A DNA stretch of 64,000 nt. It comes from Qipengyuania gaetbuli. Its GTDB lineage: Bacteria; Pseudomonadota; Alphaproteobacteria; Sphingomonadales; Sphingomonadaceae. Numbering within the stretch: position 1 is the stretch's first letter; each line of letters opens with the position of its first letter. A program made the position numbers and the translations under genes. The stretch is taken from NCBI RefSeq assembly GCF_009827315.1, contig NZ_WTYF01000004.1, positions 186,001-250,000 of the forward strand, in the 5' to 3' direction. The notes beneath the pieces are model-generated. The model saw only the letters and a program-made list of their open reading frames with translations. It had not been told where the DNA came from and made no database searches. Shown here in pieces: positions 18,057 through 28,112 of the stretch.

Positions 18057-18388
18057 AACGACCTGCCAAGGCGCAGAGATCAGTTCTCTGGCTGGGTGCG
18101 ATCTTCCCGGCCGTGGGTCTTATCGTGCTGGCAGATCAAATCGGCGCTCGTGTCGTCGGCTATGGCCAACAGACCGTCGAGATAGTTTCCATCATCAAAA
18201 CCGGGAATGCTCGAGCACCGCACAGTCTCATTTACCGGACAGCCGACGGCAAGACCGATCACATGTATTGGCCGAAGCACGAGGCCGGTGCGAACGATTG
18301 CCTGCCCGGAATGCTGGTCGAAGCCGACATCAGCTTTTCGGTCGGGGACGCCTACGTGGAGACCTGCCGAGCGAAGCCAGCAAGATGA
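18053..18388 (+). CDS. Small single-pass membrane hypothetical protein
   Basis: 111 residues with a GTG start overlapping the recN stop by 4 bases, suggesting coupling. A basic N-terminus (MKRPAKAQRS) precedes one hydrophobic segment (VLWLGAIFPAVGLIVLA), then an extracytoplasmic domain of about 80 residues with two cysteines (NDCLPGM, VETCRAK) that could form a disulphide. Lower GC than recN. No family recognised. The overlap supports a real gene, but no homologue could be checked. Confidence 0.6.
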   Translation: MKRPAKAQRSVLWLGAIFPAVGLIVLADQIGARVVGYGQQTVEIVSIIKTGNARAPHSLIYRTADGKTDHMYWPKHEAGANDCLPGMLVEADISFSVGDAYVETCRAKPAR

Positions 18389-18448
18389 TGTAATAGTAGA
18401 ATTCAGTGTTTGCAGGCACTTGGCGGGGACTGGCGCGTTTATCGCAGC

Positions 18449-19426
18449 ATGACCCATCTCCGCAGCCTGGTCGCACTGGTGATGCTCGCCGCCTTGTCGG
18501 CCTGCTCGGCCTATCTCCCGCGCTATGCGCCGGCGCAAGGTGCGTTCGAGACAGGCTATTACGAAAACATCCAGACCCCGCGTCTCGCGCTGCTCGAATA
18601 CCGGCTGGGCAGGTATTTTGCGCAAAAGGATCGCCCCTATCCGGTGGTCTGCGCGGCGGCCGAGAAAATGATCCCGCACATTGCCGCCTCTCGTCCGCGT
18701 CCGCTCGATCCCGATGCCGAGCTGAAGCTGATCGAGCGTTTCCCCGGCCTCTCGCCGCTATCGCGCTGCGAGCGGGAAGGGCTCGATATCGTGGCCTCGG
18801 ACACGCGGCAGGCGGCGGCGATCTTCGACGTGCATGATTTCGTGTGCGACCGTCCGACCGAATGTTTCGGATACGCGGGCTATTACGCCAATGGCCAGCA
18901 CGGGTGGAGCTACTACCGCATGACGTTCGTGGACGGGCAGTGGCGGATCGAGCCGGAGGAGCTGGATATCGTCCTTACTGCCGGAACGCAGGAAAGCGTG
19001 CCCCCGAGGGCTTACGCCGCGACCCTGCCGGACACGCCTGCAATCGCACTGCTGACCGAGCTTCTCGACGAACAGTTCGCCAATCCTGACCGCTTTCCCA
19101 CCACCTGCGTGACGATCGCCTCGGGCAACAGGACCGACCAAGCCCTGCCAGAAGAAGTCGAGCTGGCCCTGATGGAACGCTATCCGGAACTCGCGCCCTT
19201 CGATCGGTGCGTGTGGAAGGACGACGTAATGGTCGTCGATGCCATCACCGGCGAACGGGCGGTCATTTACTCGGTGCGTCGCCTTGCCTGCACCTCGCCG
19301 GATGAATGCACCGCCTGGGGCGGCTGGATCACGGCGAACCTCGGGGCGCAGGCGTGGGAATACCGCCTGCGCCGTGTCGACGGTAAATGGCTTGCGGACC
19401 GCACCGGCAACGGCGTGGTGTCCTAG
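18449..19426 (+). CDS. Lipoprotein with an internal four-cysteine tandem duplication
   Basis: 325 residues from the ATG at 18449, which gives a proper lipoprotein signal (LAALSAC, Cys19). The mature part contains two similar units of about 120 residues (about 45-170 and 198-320). Matching segments are AELKLIERFPGLSPLSRC and VELALMERYPELAPFDRC, then VHDFVCDRPTECFGYAGY and VRRLACTSPDECTAWGGW, then YYRMTFVDGQWRIEP and EYRLRRVDGKWLADR. Four cysteines recur with near-equal spacing (68/107/133/139 and 220/254/281/287), so each unit probably holds disulphides. Function unknown. Its stop overlaps the convergent DUF2165 gene by 4 bases. Confidence 0.85.
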   Translation: MTHLRSLVALVMLAALSACSAYLPRYAPAQGAFETGYYENIQTPRLALLEYRLGRYFAQKDRPYPVVCAAAEKMIPHIAASRPRPLDPDAELKLIERFPGLSPLSRCEREGLDIVASDTRQAAAIFDVHDFVCDRPTECFGYAGYYANGQHGWSYYRMTFVDGQWRIEPEELDIVLTAGTQESVPPRAYAATLPDTPAIALLTELLDEQFANPDRFPTTCVTIASGNRTDQALPEEVELALMERYPELAPFDRCVWKDDVMVVDAITGERAVIYSVRRLACTSPDECTAWGGWITANLGAQAWEYRLRRVDGKWLADRTGNGVVS

Positions 19427-19920
19427 GCGGCGACTTCGCTCTCGCGCTGGCCGAGATAGATCAGCACGAGCAGCCCCCAGACGCTGAACTTGAAGGCATC
19501 GCCCAGCGACCCGGCTCCGATTTCGCTCTGCCACATCTGGTAGCCTGCGCCGCCGAAGGTGCCGAACAGGCCGAACCATGTGACGACCGACAGGCCGGCC
19601 CCGAGTTTCGCCATGCTCTTGGCCGCTTCGAAGCCCGCAGCATCGGCTCCTCTTGCAGACCATAGCTGCCATGCGCCCCACAGGCAGATGAGCCCTGTCG
19701 CAATCTCGAAGGCGAAGATGATCCACGAGAAAACGAAGACTGCCGAACCGGTAATGGCCGGCAGCAAATTGTTATCGAATATCTCGTTGCCTTCCATCCC
19801 GAGCACGTACCCGACCGCGCCATAGGCCTGGTCGATGTTCATGATGTTATGGATCACATAGAGCAGCGCCATAAGCCCGAGCGAGGCGACAAAGGCGGTT
19901 TTCAGATAGCGGTCGATCAT
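19423..19920 (-). CDS. DUF2165 family membrane protein
   Basis: 165 residues with four predicted membrane helices (LKTAFVASLGLMALLYVI, AVFVFSWIIFAFEIATGLICLWGA, LGAGLSVVTWFGLFGTF, FKFSVWGLLVLIYLG). The NIMNIDQAYGAVGYVLGM region and the WQSEIGAGSLGDAF segment match DUF2165. Function of the family is not established. It is a single gene transcribed toward the duplicated lipoprotein, and its promoter lies in the 74-base gap shared with ligA. Confidence 0.85.
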   Translation of the reverse strand: MIDRYLKTAFVASLGLMALLYVIHNIMNIDQAYGAVGYVLGMEGNEIFDNNLLPAITGSAVFVFSWIIFAFEIATGLICLWGAWQLWSARGADAAGFEAAKSMAKLGAGLSVVTWFGLFGTFGGAGYQMWQSEIGAGSLGDAFKFSVWGLLVLIYLGQRESEVAA

Positions 19921-19979
19921 CCCAACTCCCCCAAACTGGTGATGCGACCTCGCGGCACTTTTCCCCGTGCCGTGGGTGA

Positions 19980-22073
<2,094 letters not shown>

Positions 22074-22075
22074 CG

Positions 22076-22882
22076 ATGCGCGCGCCCCTGCTCCTGTTGG
22101 CGCTCCTTGCTGCAGGCTGCGACGGGCCGGGTGTCGTCAAGCGCGCCGAAGAACCGCATTTCCAGCGCCTGTCCGCCGACACGGTCGAACACGGGCAGCG
22201 CGTCGCCGACATCGTCGGCTGCACCGGCTGCCATGACCGGAACCTGCAGGGTCGCGACTGGAGCGACGAGCTTGGCACGCTGTGGACCGCGAACCTCACG
22301 CGCAGCGTCGAGAAACATTCCGACGAGGAATTGCTGGGGATGGTCCTCACCGGGCGGCGCGCGGACCGCGAGCTTCATGGCATGCCTTCGCACGTCTTCA
22401 CCAAGATGCATGCGGACGACCTTGCCGCGATCCTTGCCTTCCTGCGCAGCAAGCCGCCTGCGGGCGATGTGCATCCCGAACCGATCTTCGGGCCGGAACT
22501 CCTGGCGATGCTGGAGGAAGGCACGCTAAAATCCGCGGCCACGGAAGTTGCCGAAATGGGGGCCGAGCATTCGCCCGACCTCGGCGAAGAGCACGCGCTG
22601 GGCCGCTACATCGTGCGCGCCACTTGTGCGGAGTGTCATGGCATCGACCTTCGCGGAGGGGCCACGCCCTATCCCGGCGACGTGCCGCGACCGGATTTGC
22701 GGATCGCGGCGTCCTATGACCGCGCCGATTTCGAGAAGCTGATGCGGACGGGAAAGGCGGCGGGAGACCGCGAGATCGGCTTGATGAGTACGGTCGCGCG
22801 TGGCCGTTTCTCTCAATTCACCGACGAGGAATTGGCAGCCGTCCATGACTATCTTGTCGCGCTGTCGAAAACGGGCGAGTAG
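22076..22882 (+). CDS. Di-haem c-type cytochrome, predicted lipoprotein
   Basis: 268 residues. A lipoprotein signal ends LLAAGC (Cys15). Two c-type haem attachment motifs, CTGCH (49-53) and CAECH (184-188), lie in two class I cytochrome domains, each with a downstream Met that may be the axial ligand (HGMPSHVF, IGLMSTVARG). This layout resembles the cytochrome subunits of membrane-anchored alcohol or sugar dehydrogenases, but no dehydrogenase gene adjoins, so the electron donor is unknown. The gene starts 2 bases after ligA, probably by compact packing rather than shared function. Confidence 0.88.
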   Translation: MRAPLLLLALLAAGCDGPGVVKRAEEPHFQRLSADTVEHGQRVADIVGCTGCHDRNLQGRDWSDELGTLWTANLTRSVEKHSDEELLGMVLTGRRADRELHGMPSHVFTKMHADDLAAILAFLRSKPPAGDVHPEPIFGPELLAMLEEGTLKSAATEVAEMGAEHSPDLGEEHALGRYIVRATCAECHGIDLRGGATPYPGDVPRPDLRIAASYDRADFEKLMRTGKAAGDREIGLMSTVARGRFSQFTDEELAAVHDYLVALSKTGE

Positions 22883-22930
22883 GCGCGCCAACTCGCTCGA
22901 AATTCTGCCCGATTCCCGCCTGAAAGCCCT

Positions 22931-24022
22931 GTGACCCGTACCCTCGTTACAATTACGCTGCTGCTGGTCAGCACCTTCGCCCTGCTGGGAACCTGCGTGT
23001 ACCAGCCGGGCGAAAGCGCCTCGCAATTCGGCGACCGTATCAGGCTGCCTCAGGCGAACCGCTTCAAGGCCCCGCCGCCGCTGGACGACCGGCAAAAGGC
23101 GCTGCAGGACCGGCTGGCCGCCATCGGCAAGGCTTTCCCGGGCGAGGTCGGGATAGCCGTGGTCGATGTTAGCAGCGGCGCGCGGATGCACTTCGAAGGG
23201 CGCAAGCCGTTTCCGCAGCAGAGCGTCAGCAAGCTGTGGGTCGCCATGACCGCGCTCGACCTCGTCGACCAGGGGGCGCTCGACCTTGCCGAGCCGGTCA
23301 GTATCGAGCGTCGTGACCTTACCCTATTCCACCAGCCGATCCGCGAAATCGTGCGTACGCGCGGGCGCTACGACACCGACTATTTCGACCTCTTCGAACG
23401 GGCGCTCACCGAAAGCGACAACACCGCGAACGACCGCCTGCTGCGCCGTGTCGGCGGCCCGACCGCAGTCGACGGTTTCCTGCGGCGCGAGGGGATTATC
23501 GGCGTCCAGTTCGGGCCAGACGAACGGACCAAGCAGAGCGCGATTGCGGGGTTAGAGTGGAACCCCTCGTTCTCGATGGGACGCGGCTTTTACGATGCGC
23601 GCGACAGCCTGTCGCCCGAGCGGCGCAGGCAGGCGTTCGAGAAATACCTCGCCGACCCGGTCGACGGCGCCAGCGCCATCGGCATCGCGCAGGCGCTGGC
23701 GCGGCTAGCCAAGGGCGACATCCTCTCACCCGCTTCGACCAGCTTCATCCTCGGCACGCTGGAAAGGACGAAGAGCGGCCCCAACCGGCTGAAAGGCGGC
23801 ACGCCTGCGGGCTGGGTCATGGCGCACAAGACGGGCACCGGGCAGGTCTTCGACGGCGAGCAGTCGGGCTATAACGATGTGGGTGTGCTCAGGGCGCCCG
23901 ACGGCTCGCAATATGCGATCGCCGTGATGATCGGGCGCACGCGTAGTTCGTTCTCGAGCCGGTTCGAGATGATGCAGGCCGTGACCCGCGCCGTGGCGGA
24001 CCACCACTTGTCACGCAACTAG
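22931..24022 (+). CDS. Class A beta-lactamase-like serine hydrolase
   Basis: 363 residues with a GTG start, N-terminal hydrophobic signal (LVTITLLLVSTFALLGTC, possible lipobox Cys22) and a class A serine beta-lactamase fold. The three catalytic motifs are present: S98-V-S-K101, S162-D-N164 and K300-T-G302. Glu198 lies at the spacing of Glu166, but the usual ExxLN omega-loop sequence is not recognisable, so hydrolysis of beta-lactams is likely but unproven. About 70 residues of linker precede the fold. It is 48 bases after the cytochrome gene, and its stop overlaps the convergent DUF2459 gene by 4 bases. Confidence 0.88.
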   Translation: MTRTLVTITLLLVSTFALLGTCVYQPGESASQFGDRIRLPQANRFKAPPPLDDRQKALQDRLAAIGKAFPGEVGIAVVDVSSGARMHFEGRKPFPQQSVSKLWVAMTALDLVDQGALDLAEPVSIERRDLTLFHQPIREIVRTRGRYDTDYFDLFERALTESDNTANDRLLRRVGGPTAVDGFLRREGIIGVQFGPDERTKQSAIAGLEWNPSFSMGRGFYDARDSLSPERRRQAFEKYLADPVDGASAIGIAQALARLAKGDILSPASTSFILGTLERTKSGPNRLKGGTPAGWVMAHKTGTGQVFDGEQSGYNDVGVLRAPDGSQYAIAVMIGRTRSSFSSRFEMMQAVTRAVADHHLSRN

Positions 24023-24714
24023 CGTCCGGCGGGGACGGGCACCCATTTCATCACGCCGCCTGCAAACGGGGTCCAGTGGCCGATCTTCACCCCGGCCTTG
24101 GCCAGCGTATCGCCGACCCACTGGTTGCAGGTATTGGCCAGCGTATAGCGACCGCGCGCGTCGTAATTGCGCGCACCCTGCTCGAAGCTGTCGTAGCTGA
24201 AGCGCTCTTCGCCATGCGGCAGGGCGGGCAGGGCCTTCTCGACCTCGGCGACGAGCCGCCGGTATTCATCCGGGCGAAGCACCAGCGGACGGTGGTATTC
24301 GGACGGTTGCGGCCAGGCGTAATGGCCGACGCGCATCAGCCCGTCGCCGCCCGAAAAGGCGATGCGCAGCGCCGTGCTGGCCTTGAGGTCGCCCCAGGTC
24401 GGCGTGTTCAGGAAGACTTCCTTCTCGCCCCAGCCGATGGCGATATGCGTTGGCATGCGTCCGTCGTCGCGCGGCTGTCCGGCTGACGGGAAGGTTTCGC
24501 GCCAGTCCTTCACCTCGCTCACCACGGGCATGACGATGCCGGTGTGGATGCCATTGGTCTCGATCATGACGACGACGCCTTCGTCGGCTTCTGTCCAGTC
24601 GGGATTGCGCGGGATGGAACTGCCGATCCAAGCGGCGAGCATGAACAGGAGGATGATCGCGACCGGCAAGGCCAGCAAGGCTCCGCCGAGTTTCAGGACC
24701 CGGCGCGTCGTCAC
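24019..24714 (-). CDS. DUF2459 / TIGR02117 family membrane-anchored protein
   Basis: 231 residues with one N-terminal membrane helix (LGGALLALPVAIILLFMLAAWIG) and an extracytoplasmic domain. The domain carries ETNGIHTGIVMPV, HIAIGWGEKEVFLNTPTW and a C-terminal YTLANTCNQWVGDTLAKAG, as in TIGR02117/DUF2459 proteins. The conserved His and Cys residues hint at a papain-like (NlpC-related) active site; that is inference. Last gene of the SDR-MBL-prmA-DUF2459 operon, overlapping prmA by 4 bases. Confidence 0.85.
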   Translation of the reverse strand: MTTRRVLKLGGALLALPVAIILLFMLAAWIGSSIPRNPDWTEADEGVVVMIETNGIHTGIVMPVVSEVKDWRETFPSAGQPRDDGRMPTHIAIGWGEKEVFLNTPTWGDLKASTALRIAFSGGDGLMRVGHYAWPQPSEYHRPLVLRPDEYRRLVAEVEKALPALPHGEERFSYDSFEQGARNYDARGRYTLANTCNQWVGDTLAKAGVKIGHWTPFAGGVMKWVPVPAGR

Positions 24715-25613
24715 CGGATGCGGCTCCGGCGCAGCCAGAGGATCGACCAGTCGCCATTGGTCACGCGCCGAGCGAGGCGGAAGCCCTGCGCGCGGTAGGC
24801 GCGGCGCACCTCGCGCTCCTGCGTCTGCAGCAGCCCTGCAAGCAGCAGGCTGCCTCCCGGCGCAACCGCGGGCGCGAAATCGGGTGCGAGTTCGACCAGC
24901 GGCCCGGCAAGGATATTGGCGATCAGCAGGTCATAGGGCGCGCGGGCCTGCAGCAAGGCATCGTCCATGCCCGGCGCGATGATCATGGTGAGGGCACCCG
25001 GGCCGTCACCCATGGCCACGCCGTTCATGCGCGCATTGTCCTCGACCACGCCAGCGCAAACGGCATCGATGTCGGACGCGGTCGCCTTGGCATGCGGCCA
25101 CAGGTGCATGGCGGCAAAGGCGAGCAAGCCGGTGCCCGTGCCGATGTCGGCATGGTTGCGCACCGTCAGACCCTCGCGCTTCATCAGGTCGAGCATGGCG
25201 AGGCAGGCGGCAGTGGTTTCGTGCTGGCCGGTGCCGAACGCCTGGCTGGCGGGAATGGCGAAATCGACCATTGCGGGGTCGGCCGGGAAATCGGGCGTGC
25301 GCACGTGGAATCTTCCGGCACGGATCGGCTCCACGCCCTGCTGACTGAGCGTCACCCAGTCCTGTTCGGGCAGCTTTTCCGCAGCAAGTTCCGGAGCGCC
25401 GCCCTCGAATAGCGCGCCAACCGCCTTCCGGTCGGCAGCGGTCGGCTTGCGTTCGAGCCAGACTTCCAGGATCCAGTTGTCGGGCTTGTCTTCGGCGATC
25501 TCGCGGCCCGATACGACGAGTTCGGGCGGGAAATCCCAGGCCTCGTCATGCGCGAGGAGGGCAGCCTGCACCACGCGCTTGGGCGCTTCGGCATACATTC
25601 TCCAGGCGGTCAT
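24711..25613 (-). CDS. prmA: Ribosomal protein L11 methyltransferase
   Basis: 300 residues from the ATG at 25613, which overlaps the metallo-beta-lactamase stop (ATGA); the longer open frame upstream is non-coding. PrmA trimethylates ribosomal protein L11. The N-terminal substrate domain is short; the SAM-dependent methyltransferase domain shows AFGTGQHETTAACLAMLD, ADIGTGTGLLAFAA, ATASDIDAVCAGVVEDN and the catalytic-type NILAGPL motif. The C-terminal LLLAGLLQTQEREVRRAY is typical. It is translationally coupled to both neighbours. Confidence 0.92.
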   Translation of the reverse strand: MTAWRMYAEAPKRVVQAALLAHDEAWDFPPELVVSGREIAEDKPDNWILEVWLERKPTAADRKAVGALFEGGAPELAAEKLPEQDWVTLSQQGVEPIRAGRFHVRTPDFPADPAMVDFAIPASQAFGTGQHETTAACLAMLDLMKREGLTVRNHADIGTGTGLLAFAAMHLWPHAKATASDIDAVCAGVVEDNARMNGVAMGDGPGALTMIIAPGMDDALLQARAPYDLLIANILAGPLVELAPDFAPAVAPGGSLLLAGLLQTQEREVRRAYRAQGFRLARRVTNGDWSILWLRRSRIR

Positions 25614-26524
25614 TTTGCCGCTTCTTCCGCCAGCCGCTTGTCGAGGCGATTGCCGATCCGTTCCGGATACCAGGCGCAGCCGTCGGCGAGCAGGAGGCCG
25701 CTCTCGCCCTTCATTCGCGCCAGCATGTCGCTTGCGCTGGGATGGGGCGTCATCAGGATATCGCATTGCGCCTTCGCCAGGCGGTCGAGCCCGGCGCGGA
25801 AATCGGCGACGTATTCGGGATGGTCGGAAAAGCGGTAATCGTCCGCACTGATCGGCGAGAGGCTGTCGGCATGGACCAGCCAGCGGCAGTCGCTGCCTTC
25901 GCATTCGCGCCACTGCCAGCTGAGCGCGCCGGGCGTATGGCCCGGAGTGACGATCGGCTTCAGCTTTTTCGGCCCGACCGGATCGCTCTTGCCGTCTTCG
26001 AGGAGGAAGACGAGTGTGCTGAGCGGTCGGAACGCGGGATGGTCGGATGCCGCCTGCGGGTCTTCTGCGGAAGGAAGGCCCGAGTGCAGCGTCTTCGTGG
26101 CCGCCGGAGACGAATAGACGGTGGCGCCGGTGGCGTACTGGACGCTGGCAATCCCGCCGACATGGTCGAAATGCTCGTGGCTCAGCGTGATCGTGTCCAC
26201 GTCCTTCGGGTCGAAGCCCAGCTTTGCGATATTCGCGAGCACGACTTTCGCACCTTCCTCGGTCCCGGTGTCGATCAGCGAGTGACCGTCCTCGTGCGTG
26301 ACGAGGATCGCGGAAATCCCGCAGGTGCCGACGTAGTATGTGCCGCCGTATATGCGGAAGGGCGGGGCGGGCTTGTCCCAGTCGTCCCAGTCCTCGCAGG
26401 CGTCGAGAAAGGCCTGCTGGTCGGCGGGGACGGCGCGCGGGGAAAGCGCGTCCGCAATGGTCGGAGCCGCCGCGCAGGCGGCGATGGCCAGCAGCGCCGG
26501 CGCGATCAGGAACCTAGCGGACAT
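25610..26524 (-). CDS. Subclass B3 metallo-beta-lactamase
   Basis: 304 residues with an N-terminal signal (lipobox-like IAAC, Cys17). Metal ligands match subclass B3: H116-E-H118-F-D120-H121 in LSHEHFDHVGG, His196 in VTPGHTPGALSW and His261 in MTPHPSASD, enough for two zinc ions. B3 enzymes hydrolyse penicillins, cephalosporins and carbapenems, and chromosomal members are known in environmental Sphingomonadales. It overlaps the upstream SDR gene by 11 bases and prmA by 4, so it is constitutively embedded in a housekeeping-like operon with no operator of its own. Confidence 0.9.
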   Translation of the reverse strand: MSARFLIAPALLAIAACAAAPTIADALSPRAVPADQQAFLDACEDWDDWDKPAPPFRIYGGTYYVGTCGISAILVTHEDGHSLIDTGTEEGAKVVLANIAKLGFDPKDVDTITLSHEHFDHVGGIASVQYATGATVYSSPAATKTLHSGLPSAEDPQAASDHPAFRPLSTLVFLLEDGKSDPVGPKKLKPIVTPGHTPGALSWQWRECEGSDCRWLVHADSLSPISADDYRFSDHPEYVADFRAGLDRLAKAQCDILMTPHPSASDMLARMKGESGLLLADGCAWYPERIGNRLDKRLAEEAAK

Positions 26525-27224
26525 AGCTTGCTCCGTTTGCGTCGAGCGTCGCGCCCGTCATGCTGGGCGGCGCGTCGAGAGCGCAGAATTCGACGATGCG
26601 GGCGATCTCTTCAGGCTCGGCCACACGGCCCAGCGGGATGTCGGCCAGCAGGCCCGCGCCGCCCCTGCTGGCAAGATAGTCGCCCGCCATCGCCGTATCG
26701 GTAAAGCCGGGCGTGATAGCAAAGCTGAGGATGCCGTTTGCCGCATATTGCCGCGCGATGGTCTTGTGCATGGCCAGCATCCCGCCCTTGCTTGCCGCAT
26801 AGTGCCAGTGGGCAGGCGAATCGCCGCGATGGCCTGCGCGGCTGGCGACATGGACAATGCGCCCCGAACATCCGCGTTCGAGCCAATGCTTTACCGCGAA
26901 ACGGCTGAGCTGGGCGGAGGCGGTCAGGTTGATCCGCATGGTGTCCTCCCACCCGTCGAGCCATTCGATGTCCGAAGCTTCGATGGGGTTGGGGGAGAAG
27001 AGGCCGGCATTGTTGACCAGCACGTCGATTTCCCCGCCTGCCTGGTCGAGCGCGGCCTGCCACAGTTCCTGCGGTGCGCCGGGGTCGCGGAAGTCCGCGG
27101 CAAGGGTTCCGAAGCCGCCTGCCGAAGTGGCCTGGCCGATCACCTTGGCCCCGCGCGCTTCGAGTGCTTCGCGCGAGGCGGCGCCGATCCCGCGGGACGC
27201 GCCGGTAAGGAGGATGCATGTCAT
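26514..27224 (-). CDS. Short-chain dehydrogenase/reductase
   Basis: 236-residue Rossmann-fold oxidoreductase. Cofactor motif TGASRGIG (about 7-14), NNAG (about 71-74), catalytic Ser in VASRAG and YAASK (Tyr-x3-Lys), then PGFTDTAMAG and the C-terminal SMTGATLDANGASYV. Substrate cannot be named. First gene of the four-gene overlapping minus-strand operon (SDR, B3 metallo-beta-lactamase, prmA, DUF2459). Its promoter would lie in the 111-base gap shared with sdhC. Confidence 0.9.
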   Translation of the reverse strand: MTCILLTGASRGIGAASREALEARGAKVIGQATSAGGFGTLAADFRDPGAPQELWQAALDQAGGEIDVLVNNAGLFSPNPIEASDIEWLDGWEDTMRINLTASAQLSRFAVKHWLERGCSGRIVHVASRAGHRGDSPAHWHYAASKGGMLAMHKTIARQYAANGILSFAITPGFTDTAMAGDYLASRGGAGLLADIPLGRVAEPEEIARIVEFCALDAPPSMTGATLDANGASYVR

Positions 27225-27335
27225 GCATCACGCTATTCGAAAATTTGCGCCTTTTGTCGAGGCCGGATGCCTTGCACTGCCCCGGCAGTTCGCTAAGGAG
27301 ACGGCACAAATCCACCGCTACGGAATTTATCAGGC

Positions 27336-27716
27336 ATGGCAAACCGCCCGCTCTCACCGCACCTGCAGATCTGGAAATGGGGCCCGCACATGGCGGTATC
27401 CATCCTGCACCGCATCACCGGCGACGGCATGGCGCTGGTCGGACTTGCAGTTCTCCTGTGGTGGCTGGGCGCGATGGCCGGGGGAGAGGAAAGCTATGCG
27501 ACCTTCGCCGAAGTCATGGGTTCGCCGCTGGGCATGGTGGTGCTGGTCGGCCTGTCTTGGGCCTTCTTCACCCACATGATGAGCGGGCTGAGGCACTTCG
27601 TGCTCGATATCGGTGCGGGTTACGAGCTCGACACCAACAAGTTCTGGTCGGTGGCAGCGCCGATCATCGCCATTCTCCTCACCGCCCTGTTCTGGGCCGT
27701 GATCCTTCTCAAGTGA
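27336..27716 (+). CDS. sdhC: Succinate dehydrogenase cytochrome b556 subunit
   Basis: 126-residue membrane anchor of complex II with three helices. The SdhC signature RPLSPHLQIWKWGPHMAVSILHRITG opens the protein, and HMMSGLRHFVLDIG carries the likely haem-ligand histidine. It binds haem b and ubiquinone together with SdhD. It starts 9 bases before sdhD on the same strand. AAGGAG lies 36 bases upstream of this ATG, too far to be its ribosome site. Confidence 0.94.
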   Translation: MANRPLSPHLQIWKWGPHMAVSILHRITGDGMALVGLAVLLWWLGAMAGGEESYATFAEVMGSPLGMVVLVGLSWAFFTHMMSGLRHFVLDIGAGYELDTNKFWSVAAPIIAILLTALFWAVILLK

Positions 27717-27725
27717 GCTTTATCC

Positions 27726-28112
27726 ATGGGTAACGGAACCTCCATCGGACGCGTCCGCGGGCTCGGCTCGGCGCATGAAGGCGCGCATCACTGGCTGGTG
27801 CAGCGCTTCACCGCGATCGGCAATCTCGTGCTGATGCTCTTCCTCGTCGGCAGCCTCGCGATGCTGCCCGCCTACGATTACGCCACCATGACCGGCTGGG
27901 CGTCGCAGACGCTGCCTGCGACGGCACTGGCCCTGCTGATCGTCAGCGTGTTCTGGCATGCGCGCCTCGGCCTGCAGGTGCTGATCGAGGATTACGTCCA
28001 TGACGCCGGCACCAAGTTCGGCGTTCTCACCCTTCTTAACCTTGCAACCATCGGCGGCGCGGCCTTCGGCATCGTTTCGATCGCCCGCCTTGCCCTTGGA
28101 GGAGCCGCCTGA
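27726..28112 (+). CDS. sdhD: Succinate dehydrogenase membrane anchor subunit
   Basis: 128 residues with three membrane helices. The N-terminal [20 protein letters not shown] and the [18 protein letters not shown] motif (haem His and quinone-site Asp-Tyr) identify SdhD. It overlaps the sdhA start by one base (TGATG). Confidence 0.94.
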   Translation: MGNGTSIGRVRGLGSAHEGAHHWLVQRFTAIGNLVLMLFLVGSLAMLPAYDYATMTGWASQTLPATALALLIVSVFWHARLGLQVLIEDYVHDAGTKFGVLTLLNLATIGGAAFGIVSIARLALGGAA

